Below, in pieces: positions 52,679 through 61,913 of a DNA stretch of 64,000 nt. Position 1 is the stretch's first letter; each line of letters starts with the position of its first letter. Origin of the DNA: Streptomyces sp. NL15-2K (GTDB taxonomy: Bacteria > Actinomycetota > Actinomycetes > Streptomycetales > Streptomycetaceae); assembly GCF_030551255.1 (NCBI RefSeq), contig NZ_CP130630.1, positions 3,329,501 through 3,393,500 on the forward strand, read 5' to 3'. A program made the position numbers and the translations under genes. The notes below the pieces were generated by a model that saw only the letters and a program-made list of their open reading frames with translations, was not told the DNA's origin and ran no database searches.

Positions 52679-53914
52679 ATGCCCTGTCCAGCGCTCCCCG
52701 ACGGGTTCGACTTCACCGACCCCGATCTGCTGCAACACCGTGTCCCGCTGCCGGAGTTCGCCGAGCTGCGCCGGGCCGAACCGGTCCGCTGGGTCCCCCA
52801 GCCGCCCAATCTCGCCGGCTTCCAGGACGAGGGGTACTGGGCCGTCACCCGGCACGCGGACGTCAAGTACGTCTCCACGCACCCCGAGTTGTTCTCCTCG
52901 TACCTCAACACGGCGATCATCCGCTTCAACGAGCACATCGAGCGCGACGCGATCGACGCGCAGCGGCTGATCCTGCTGAACATGGACCCGCCGGAACACA
53001 CCCGGGTCCGCCAGATCGTCCAGCGGGTCTTCACGCCGCGCGCCATACGGGCGCTGGAGGACCGCCTGCGCGCCCGCGCCCACGCGATCGTGACCGAGGC
53101 CCGCGCCCGCTCGGGCTCCTTCGACTTCGTCACCGAGGTCGCCTGCGAGCTGCCCCTCCAGGCCATCGCCGAGCTCATCGGCATCCCGCAGGACGACCGG
53201 GCCAAGATCTTCGACTGGTCCAACAAGATGATCTCGTACGACGACCCGGAGTACGCGATCACCGAGGAGGTCGGCGCGGAGTCGGCGACGGAACTCATCG
53301 CGTACGCGATGAACATGGCGGCCGACCGCAAGCAGTGCCCCGCGAAGGACATCGTGACGACGCTGGTTTCGGCGGAGGACGAGGGGAACCTCAACTCGGA
53401 CGAGTTCGGCTTCTTCGTGCTGATGCTGGCCGTCGCGGGCAACGAGACCACCCGCAACGCCATCACCCACGGCATGCACGCCTTCCTCACCCACCCCGAC
53501 CAGTGGGAGCTGTACAAGGCGGAGCGCCCGGCGACGACGGCGGAGGAGATCGTCCGCTGGGCGGCCCCCGTCAACTCCTTCCAGCGCACCGCCACCCAGG
53601 ACACGGAACTGGGCGGCAAGCAGATCAAGAAGGGCGACCGGGTGGGGCTGTTCTACGCCTCCGCCAACCACGACCCGGAGGTCTTCGAGAACCCGGACGC
53701 CTTCGACATCACCCGCGACCCCAACCCCCACCTCGGCTTCGGCGGCGGAGGCCCGCACTTCTGCCTCGGCAAGTCCCTGGCGGTCCTGGAGATCGACCTG
53801 ATCTTCAACGCGATCGCCGACGCGATGCCCGACCTGAAACCGACGGGCGATCCGCGCCGCCTGCGCTCCGCGTGGATCAACGGGGTGAAGGAACTACAGG
53901 TCAGCGCGGGCTGA
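52679..53914 (+). CDS. cyp125: Cytochrome P450, CYP125 family (steroid C26 monooxygenase)
   Basis: A 411-residue P450. It begins MPCPALPDGFDFTDPDLLQH like CYP125A1 (CPNLPPGFDFTDPD). The I-helix is VAGNETTRNAITHG, the ExxR motif is EEIVRW, and the heme loop is FGGGGPHFCLG with Cys362. Segments such as LLNMDPPEHTRVRQIVQRVF, CELPLQAIAELIGIPQDD and IADAMPDLKPTGDPRRLRSA agree strongly with CYP125. The enzyme hydroxylates and further oxidises the terminal C26 of cholesterol/cholestenone. GGAG lies 10 nt before the ATG; TTG 52673 is an alternative. Predicted electron partners include the ferredoxin at 30.2 kb. It overlaps the convergent GT87 gene by 21 nt. Confidence 0.92.
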   Translation: MPCPALPDGFDFTDPDLLQHRVPLPEFAELRRAEPVRWVPQPPNLAGFQDEGYWAVTRHADVKYVSTHPELFSSYLNTAIIRFNEHIERDAIDAQRLILLNMDPPEHTRVRQIVQRVFTPRAIRALEDRLRARAHAIVTEARARSGSFDFVTEVACELPLQAIAELIGIPQDDRAKIFDWSNKMISYDDPEYAITEEVGAESATELIAYAMNMAADRKQCPAKDIVTTLVSAEDEGNLNSDEFGFFVLMLAVAGNETTRNAITHGMHAFLTHPDQWELYKAERPATTAEEIVRWAAPVNSFQRTATQDTELGGKQIKKGDRVGLFYASANHDPEVFENPDAFDITRDPNPHLGFGGGGPHFCLGKSLAVLEIDLIFNAIADAMPDLKPTGDPRRLRSAWINGVKELQVSAG

Positions 53915-55954
53915 CGTATCCGTGGGAACTCGGGCCGACGGCTTCCCGGCGCCGTCGGCCCGTTCGGTCGTACGCGCCCTCGGGCCCTGGAACAGATAGG
54001 CGAGCCCGAAGCCCGCCCCCACGGCCATCGCCCCGCCCACCGCGTCCAGGACCCAGTGGTTGCCGGTCACCACGATCGCCGTGACCGTGAAGAAGGGGTG
54101 CAGCAGGCCGAGGGACTTCATCCACCACTTCGGGGCGATGATCGCTATGACGAGGCCGCACCACAGGGACCAGCCGAAGTGCAGGGACGGCATCGCCGCG
54201 TACTGGTTGGTGAGGGCGGTCAGGGTGCCGTAGTCCGGCTGGGAGAAGTCCTGGACGCCGTGCACGGTGTCGATGATGCCGAGCGACGGCATCAGGCGGG
54301 GCGGGGCCAGCGGGTAGAGCCAGAAGCCGACCAGGGCGAGCAGGGTGGTGAAGCCGAGGGACGCGCGGGCCCAGCGGTAGTCGACCGGTCTGCGCCAGTA
54401 CAGGACGCCGAGGACGCTCAGCGGGACGACGAAGTGGAAGGACTCGTAGTAGAAGTCGAAGAAGTCGCGGATCCAGTCGACCTTCACCACGGCGTGGTTG
54501 GCCCAGTGCTCGATGTCTATGTGGAGCCAGCGCTCCATATCGAGGATCTCGTGGCCGTTGTCCTCCGCCCGCGCCCGGCCCTCCGAGTTGCTGCCGCCGG
54601 TGGCCGCGAGTCTCACCCGCTGGTAGGCGGCGTATGTGACGCGGATGAGGAGCAGTTCCAGCAGGAGGTTCGGGCGAGTGAGGACCCGGCGGAGGAAGGG
54701 CAGGAGCGGGACACGCTTGAAGCGGGCGGGGACCGGCTCCGCGAACTCCGTCGGGATCGGTGACTGGTAGTACGGCGACGTGCGGGACAGGAACGGGAGG
54801 AGGGTCGCGGCGGCCAGGGCCGCGAGCAGCACCACGTTGTCACGCAGGGCGTACAGCGCCGGCATGTTCGGCAGCATCATCTTCGCCGGCAGTGTCATCA
54901 CCAGGACGACGGCGACCGGCCACACGTACCGGTCGGAGGCCCGCTTGCCGACCCGGCCGACGACCGCGAGCAGTACCCACAGCAGCTGGTGCTGCCAGGT
55001 GGTCGGGGAGACGGCGATCGCGGCGCAGCCGGTGATCGCCACGGCGAGCAGGAGCTGCCCGTCGCCCGCGTAGCGAACCGCCCGGCGCACGCCGAGGACC
55101 GCGACGGTCGCGCCGAGGAGGAGGAAGAGGGTGATCTCCAGCGGGCCGGACAGGCCCATCCGGAGCAGGGCGCCGTGCAGCGACTGGTTGGCGAGGTCGT
55201 CGGCCGGTCCGCCGAGGCCGACGCCCGCCATGTGGTGCACCCAGTAGGTGTACGAGTCGTGGGGCATCGCCGCCCAGGCGAGCACGGTGCATCCGGCGAA
55301 CGTGATGCCCGTGGCGAGGGACGCCTTACGGCGACCGGTGAACCACAGCAGGGGCGCGAAGAGCAGCACGGTCGGCTGAAGGGCCGCCGCGAAGCCTATG
55401 AGCAGGCCGCTGGCCCGCTGGCCGCGTACGGCGAAGCAGCCGAGCAGCACGAGCAGGACCGGGATGATGCTGGTCTGGCCGAGCCAGAGGGTGTTGCGCA
55501 CCGGCAGCGACAGCATGAGCAGGCTGACCGCGACGGGCGCGGCGAGCAGGGAGGTCCGTCTGCTCACCGGCTGCGGCAGGGCGCGGGCGGCTATCAGGCC
55601 GAGGGCGACGACCAGCAGCAGCGTGCCGAAGGTCCAGCCCCAGCCGAGGGCCTGCTCGGCGGCTCTGGTCAGCGGTTTCATGACCAGCCCGCCGAAAGGG
55701 GTGCCGGTGAACCGCGTCGAGTCGTACAGCGAGCCGTTCACATGCAGGACGCCGTTCGGACCGACCCAGGTCTCCAGGTCGGTCAGCCGCTCCCCCCGGG
55801 GGGTACTGAGGACGACGGCCACTTGTCGTACGGCGAGGACGGCCGCGACCAGCCACAGGCCGAGCCGCGCCAGGCGCAGGCGTGCCTGGGTCGCTCCGAC
55901 GGCCGTAGCTCCGAAAGCCTCCGCCGGTCGCCCACTGTGCTCCGCATTCGCCAC
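53894..55954 (-). CDS. Bifunctional GT87 glycosyltransferase / PAP2 phosphatase membrane protein
   Basis: A 686-residue membrane protein. The first 400 residues have about ten helices and resemble GT87 polyprenol-phosphate-mannose mannosyltransferases. The last 250 residues are a PAP2-type phosphatase: the first motif is weak, AAMPSLHFGWSLW holds the PSxHF active-site segment, and VTGNHWVLDAVGG the final His/Asp. Such fusions could transfer a sugar and recycle or dephosphorylate lipid carriers in the actinobacterial envelope. GTG 55954 (VANAEHSGRPAEAF) has GGGAGG 10 nt upstream; the longer GTG at 55993 has none. Donor and acceptor are unknown. Confidence 0.85.
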   Translation of the reverse strand: MANAEHSGRPAEAFGATAVGATQARLRLARLGLWLVAAVLAVRQVAVVLSTPRGERLTDLETWVGPNGVLHVNGSLYDSTRFTGTPFGGLVMKPLTRAAEQALGWGWTFGTLLLVVALGLIAARALPQPVSRRTSLLAAPVAVSLLMLSLPVRNTLWLGQTSIIPVLLVLLGCFAVRGQRASGLLIGFAAALQPTVLLFAPLLWFTGRRKASLATGITFAGCTVLAWAAMPHDSYTYWVHHMAGVGLGGPADDLANQSLHGALLRMGLSGPLEITLFLLLGATVAVLGVRRAVRYAGDGQLLLAVAITGCAAIAVSPTTWQHQLLWVLLAVVGRVGKRASDRYVWPVAVVLVMTLPAKMMLPNMPALYALRDNVVLLAALAAATLLPFLSRTSPYYQSPIPTEFAEPVPARFKRVPLLPFLRRVLTRPNLLLELLLIRVTYAAYQRVRLAATGGSNSEGRARAEDNGHEILDMERWLHIDIEHWANHAVVKVDWIRDFFDFYYESFHFVVPLSVLGVLYWRRPVDYRWARASLGFTTLLALVGFWLYPLAPPRLMPSLGIIDTVHGVQDFSQPDYGTLTALTNQYAAMPSLHFGWSLWCGLVIAIIAPKWWMKSLGLLHPFFTVTAIVVTGNHWVLDAVGGAMAVGAGFGLAYLFQGPRARTTERADGAGKPSARVPTDTSARADL

Positions 55955-56315
55955 GCCTCGTCGGCCTCCCGCCCCGTTCGTCCCACGCGTCACACGCGTC
56001 GGTTTTCCATTACGAGCCCTAAGAGGCTCGCACCACCCCCGGAGAGAGACGCAGGCAACCCCCTCTTCACCTGACGTCCGTTCTCCTTTTGTCCCAATGA
56101 CGTTGTTCCAAAGACGATAGTCGGGTGGTGGTGTGGTTGCCTCCGCTGGGCGCGAGAAAGATCACAAGTGGTGCCGACGCCCGGGCCGATGGGCCGATGG
56201 GCCGATGGGCCGGAAGCGGTCGGCGGGAGGACACTGACAGGGAACCGGCACGCGACTATATTCATTAGCACAGCTAGTTAGCTGACCTAACTAGACATAG
56301 GAAAGGCACAGGTGC
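55955..56315. other. Divergent intergenic region with repeats and a palindrome
   Basis: No gene. It contains GGGCCGAT repeated three and a half times at about 56186-56213, and further on a likely promoter ACTATATT before the palindrome listed separately. The regions between hold nothing recognised. Confidence 0.5.
56274..56294. promoter_or_regulatory. Palindromic operator (MarR-type) before O-methyltransferase
   Basis: CTAGTTAG, 5-nt spacer, CTAACTAG: perfect 8-bp inverted repeat 22 nt before the ATG. The TTAG/CTAA core is like MarR-family sites. No marR gene is adjacent. Confidence 0.6.
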
Positions 56316-56987
56316 ATGAGCGAGTCGCAGCTCTGGGACGACGTCGACGACTACTTCACCACCCACCTCGCCCGGAACGACGAGGCCCTCGAGGCCGCCC
56401 TGCGCGACAGCGAGGCGGCCGAGCTGCCGCCCGTCAACGTCACGGCGCCCCAGGGCAAGTTCCTCCAGCTCCTGGTCCAGCTCCAGGGCGCCCGCACCAT
56501 CCTGGAGATCGGCACTCTCGGCGGCTACAGCACCATCTGGCTGGCCCGCGCGCTGCCCGCCGACGGCCACCTGATCTCGCTGGAGTACAACCCCCGGCAC
56601 GCCGAGGTCGCCACCCGCAACATCGCCCGCGCGGGCCTCGACAAGCAGGTCGAGGTGCGGGTGGGCGCGGCACTGGAGTCGCTGCCCCAGCTGGCCGACG
56701 AGAACCCGGCCCCCTTCGACCTGGTCTTCATCGACGCCGACAAGGCCAACAACCCGCACTACGTCGAGTGGGCCCTCAAGCTGACCAGCGTCGGCAGCCT
56801 GATCGTCGTCGACAACGTGGTGCGCGGCGGCCGGGTCGCCGACGCGGACAGCACCGCGCCGGACATCCAGGGCACCCGCACCGCCATCGAACTGATCGGC
56901 AAGCACCCGAGGCTGAGCGGTACGGCGATCCAGACGGTGGGCGGCAAGGGGTACGACGGGTTCGCGATGGCGCGGGTGCTGGCGTAG
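56316..56987 (+). CDS. O-methyltransferase, CCoAMT-like family 3
   Basis: A 223-residue SAM-dependent catechol-type O-methyltransferase. Motif I ILEIGTLGGYSTIWLARAL, acidic loop LISLEYN, and the metal-binding FIDADKANNPHYVEW plus VDNVVRGG are characteristic of Mg2+-dependent family 3 enzymes. It starts MSESQLWDDVDDYFTTHLA, typical for bacterial members. The ATG at 56316 follows GGAAAGG and AGGTGC. The palindrome just upstream implies repression by a trans-acting regulator. The message ends in a T-rich tract (56994-57010 TTTTTTTGGTTTTTT). Acceptor unknown. Confidence 0.92.
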   Translation: MSESQLWDDVDDYFTTHLARNDEALEAALRDSEAAELPPVNVTAPQGKFLQLLVQLQGARTILEIGTLGGYSTIWLARALPADGHLISLEYNPRHAEVATRNIARAGLDKQVEVRVGAALESLPQLADENPAPFDLVFIDADKANNPHYVEWALKLTSVGSLIVVDNVVRGGRVADADSTAPDIQGTRTAIELIGKHPRLSGTAIQTVGGKGYDGFAMARVLA

Positions 56988-57047
56988 GGCTGGGTTTTTT
57001 TGGTTTTTTGGTCAGAGTGAGGGCTGGGGTTTTCTGTTCAGAGTTGC

Positions 57048-57440
57048 TCAGACCTCGTGGTAGAAGCCGACGTTGACGCTGCGCGGGGCGGTGCGGTCGT
57101 GGATGACGATCTCCCCGCTGCCGCCCCGGGGCAGCGGGACCGTGCCGCCGTACGCGAGGGGCTGGGTGTACTCGCCGACGGTCAGCCGCACCTCGGAGGA
57201 CGGGTCGGGCTGGGAGCCCTGCAGCCAGGTCACCTGCCAGGTGCCTTCGGGGCCGCACAGGAACTCCAGGTGGACGCGGGAGACGAACAGCCAGTCGTCG
57301 GGTGTGGCCAGCCGGCACACCGACTTGTCCCGGCCCACCCGCAGCAGTGCGCCCGGGTCACTGGGCGCGTCTGCCATGAGCATGCCGGCCGTGGCGCCCT
57401 CCTCCGCCGCGGAGACGGTGGCCATGGTGAGTTCGAGCAC
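57048..57440 (-). CDS. FHA-like domain protein
   Basis: A 130-residue protein resembling a lone forkhead-associated domain: LLRVGRDKSVCRLATPDDWL, then VSRVHLEFLCGPEGTW holds the Arg/Ser/His signature of phosphothreonine binding (RVGRD ... SRVH), followed by WLQGSQPDPSSEV and a QPLAYGGTVPLPRGG end. FHA domains read threonine phosphorylation by Hanks-type kinases. AGGAGGAG lies 7 nt before the GTG at 57440. Stand-alone; partner unknown. Confidence 0.78.
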   Translation of the reverse strand: MLELTMATVSAAEEGATAGMLMADAPSDPGALLRVGRDKSVCRLATPDDWLFVSRVHLEFLCGPEGTWQVTWLQGSQPDPSSEVRLTVGEYTQPLAYGGTVPLPRGGSGEIVIHDRTAPRSVNVGFYHEV

Positions 57441-57520
57441 GTGCGCTCCTCCTGAAGTGTCCTTACTCAGCCGCCGAATGATAATTCCCCCGGGCTCAAC
57501 GCGTCCGGCACAATGGACTC

Positions 57521-57931
57521 ATGACCGAGCGAAAGCCACCCGGAGTTCCGTTCGAGTCCTGGGTCGACAGGCAGATCCGTGAGGCGGAGGAGCGCGGCGC
57601 GTTCGACCGGCTGCCGGGCGCGGGCAAGCCGCTGCCGGGCGTCACCGACGCGCCGTACGACGAACTGTGGTGGATCAAACGGAAGATGGCCCGCGAGGGC
57701 TGGTCGGTGCTGCCGCCCGCGCTGGCGCTGCGCAAGGAGGCCGAGGACGTGCTCGCGGCGGCCGCGCAGGCGCCCTCCGAGCGGATCGTCCGCAAACTCG
57801 TCGAGGACCTCAACGTCAAGATCCGCGACCACGTGGCCAAGCCGCCGCCCGGCCCCCCGCTGGGTCTGAGGCCGTACGACGTCGAGGAGGTCGTACGGCA
57901 GTGGCGGGAGGGCCGGGCGGCGGAGGAGTAG
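57521..57931 (+). CDS. DUF1992 (DnaJ-C28-like) protein
   Basis: A 136-residue protein with the DUF1992 domain: FESWVDRQIREAEERGAFDR, LPGAGKPLPG and WWIKRKMAREGWSVLPPALA are its conserved blocks. Homologues occur in bacteria and as the C-terminal part of DNAJC28, but the function is unknown. CACAAT lies 6-8 nt before the ATG and no ribosome site is seen, so it may be leaderless. The C-terminus is Pro/Arg-rich. It is convergent with the repeat-rich gene; the gap holds GTTTGTAGCGC repeats. Confidence 0.88.
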   Translation: MTERKPPGVPFESWVDRQIREAEERGAFDRLPGAGKPLPGVTDAPYDELWWIKRKMAREGWSVLPPALALRKEAEDVLAAAAQAPSERIVRKLVEDLNVKIRDHVAKPPPGPPLGLRPYDVEEVVRQWREGRAAEE

Positions 57932-57970
57932 CGCTGTTTGTAGCGCTGTTTCCGCTGTTTGTAGCGCCGT

Positions 57971-58807
57971 TCAGAGGCGCAGCAGGCGTTCCGCGAGTTC
58001 GCGGTAGTCCCGCAGGGCCAGGCGGAGTTGTTCGGTGTCGGCGGATGTCGCGGGCTTGCCGGCGCCGCCTTCCGCCATCTGCCAGGACATGCGGAGGGTA
58101 CGGCGCCGCTGCGTCACGGCATCGGTGAACCGGGAGGCGGCCTCCTCCAGCACATGATCGGCCTCCTCAACGGCGTCCCGCGGCCCGTCCACGAACCCGG
58201 CGATCGCGTGCTGAAGCCGCAGTGCGAGCTTGTCGGACTCCTCGTGCGGGAGGAGCGGGGTGCCGGGGGTGTCGGGGGTGCCGGGGGCCTCGCGGCCGGG
58301 AGCGCCTGAGCCCTCGCGGGCGGTGGCGCCGAGCGGGTGCGAGGGGCCCGCGCGGTCGGGGGTGCCTGAGCCCTCGCGGGCGGTGGCGCCGAGGGGATGC
58401 GAGGGGCCCGCGCGGTCGGGGGTGCCCGCCAGTCCCGAGGTGCCCGACGCGTTCAGGGCGCCGTCCCGGCCCGTGGCCGTCTCGCCACCGAGCCCGCCAC
58501 CGGGCACGCCGAGCGCTGTGTCACCTCCCGGCGCCGTTTCGCCACCGCCGTGGCGAGGCGCCACCGTCGCCGGGTCACTCGTCGCGGGGCTGCCGGTCGC
58601 GGGGCTGCCTGCCGCGGGCGTCGCCGGGCTGCCCGCCGCTGGGCTGCCCTTCGCGGGACTGCCCGCCGCGGGCACCGCGGGACTGCCCTTCGCGGGACTG
58701 CCCGTCGTCCGGTCATGGTCCGGTGCCACGGGGGGTGCCGCGTTGCCCCTCGACTTGCTCTCGCGCGGGGTGCCCTCGGGGCCCGGGCCCATCGTCGCGT
58801 CCGTCAT
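57971..58807 (-). CDS. Repeat-rich hypothetical protein (with C-terminal helical domain)
   Basis: A 278-residue protein. The first 170 residues are low complexity: GSPAKGSPA-type units and two exact copies of a 20-residue Pro/Gly/Ala block encoded by the 60-bp tandem repeats. The C-terminal 95 residues are helical (LALRLQHAIAGFVDGPRDAV, EEADHVLEEAASRFTDAV, LRLALRDYRELAERLLRL). The segment FVDGPRDAVEEADHVL resembles FVDSPQEAVAEADRLL of the gene just upstream, so the two share a domain. AAGGGGAG lies 9 nt before the ATG. Five nucleotides separate it from the upstream gene: one operon. Function unknown. Confidence 0.75.
   Translation of the reverse strand: MTDATMGPGPEGTPRESKSRGNAAPPVAPDHDRTTGSPAKGSPAVPAAGSPAKGSPAAGSPATPAAGSPATGSPATSDPATVAPRHGGGETAPGGDTALGVPGGGLGGETATGRDGALNASGTSGLAGTPDRAGPSHPLGATAREGSGTPDRAGPSHPLGATAREGSGAPGREAPGTPDTPGTPLLPHEESDKLALRLQHAIAGFVDGPRDAVEEADHVLEEAASRFTDAVTQRRRTLRMSWQMAEGGAGKPATSADTEQLRLALRDYRELAERLLRL
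58307..58426. repeat. Two 60-bp tandem repeats in coding region
   Basis: Units 58307-58366 and 58367-58426 differ at only about three bases. They are in frame and encode GTPDRAGPSHPLGATAREGS-type blocks on the minus strand. Confidence 0.9.
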
Positions 58808-58812
58808 GTCGC

Positions 58813-59505
58813 TCAACTCCCCTTCGCGTGGCGCCGGAATCCCCACGCCATGTGGTGGCCGCGGGCGTGCGCCGGACCGCCGTGGGACCGTACGGTGGGC
58901 TTGACGACGGACGTCCGGGACTCCGCCCGGTGCCGGACCGGGCTCACCAGGTCCTCGAACAGGGCCCGGGCCTCGACCATGGCCTCACGCATCTCCTCGG
59001 TGCCGGCCCGGCCGCCGTCGTGCTCCCCGTACCCGCCCACGCCCACGCGGGCGACACGGTGCACGCGCCGATAGCCGTGCACATGGTCCGCGTGGTGCAC
59101 GGACAGCGCGGCGAGTTGCTCCTCGTACTGCCCGCCGTCCGGGAAGCCCCGCGCACCGGCCAGCTCGGCGAGGAGCCGGTCCGCCTCGGCCACTGCTTCC
59201 TGCGGCGAGTCGACGAAGCGCTCCTGGGCGGCCGTCCAGCGGGCCTCGTACTGCTCACGTTGTGCCGGTTCCAGCGACCGCTCGCGCAGCGATCCGTGCC
59301 GCTCCACGCGCTCGGCGAGCTCGCGCTCGGCGGCCTTGGCGTCCCCGTCGTGCCGGGCCACGGCCCGGTCGTACTCGGGCCCGAAGCGCCGCTTCAGGTG
59401 CTGGCCGCCGGGCCCGCGCCGGGCCCGCAGGGTCATCAGGACAGCCGCGGCGATGACGACGACCGCCACGATCACGATCAGAGCGATGATCACGCCAGTG
59501 GACAT
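58813..59505 (-). CDS. Single-pass membrane protein with the same helical domain
   Basis: A 230-residue protein beginning with one transmembrane helix (STGVIIALIVIVAVVVIAAA), followed by KRRFGPEYDRAVARHDGDAK and an ERELAERVERHGSLRERSLE helical stretch. ERFVDSPQEAVAEADRLLAE is the domain repeated in the downstream gene. The C-terminal third is His/Arg-rich (YRRVHRVARVGVGG; HGGPAHARGHHMAWG). GGAAGG lies 5 nt before the ATG. Streptomycetes carry related secreted/membrane pairs near sigma- or envelope-stress genes, but no function is established. Confidence 0.78.
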   Translation of the reverse strand: MSTGVIIALIVIVAVVVIAAAVLMTLRARRGPGGQHLKRRFGPEYDRAVARHDGDAKAAERELAERVERHGSLRERSLEPAQREQYEARWTAAQERFVDSPQEAVAEADRLLAELAGARGFPDGGQYEEQLAALSVHHADHVHGYRRVHRVARVGVGGYGEHDGGRAGTEEMREAMVEARALFEDLVSPVRHRAESRTSVVKPTVRSHGGPAHARGHHMAWGFRRHAKGS

Positions 59506-59666
59506 GAATGCCTTCCGGGTTCTCGACCCAACCGACTCTCCGTACGAGCCGGACGCCGACCGGGTAGCCCGGCCGGGCCCGCTCAAACGGCCCCCGAAAT
59601 CCGTCGCGATGGCGTGTCGATCCGGCGAGCGGCTGCATGGCGCATGTCACTGGTTCCGCAAGCGGC

Positions 59667-61760
<2,094 letters not shown>

Positions 61761-61913
61761 TTACGAGTTCCATCGTGATCGGTGTGACCAGTTATGGCCT
61801 GTTGAGTCCTTTTGGAAGCTGACGTTCCGGGGGCGCACGGGAGACGGTGTGGAGGAGATCTGCATAATCTCTGGAGGTCGCGGGGGGATGTTCGCGAGGG
61901 GAGGGACGAACGC

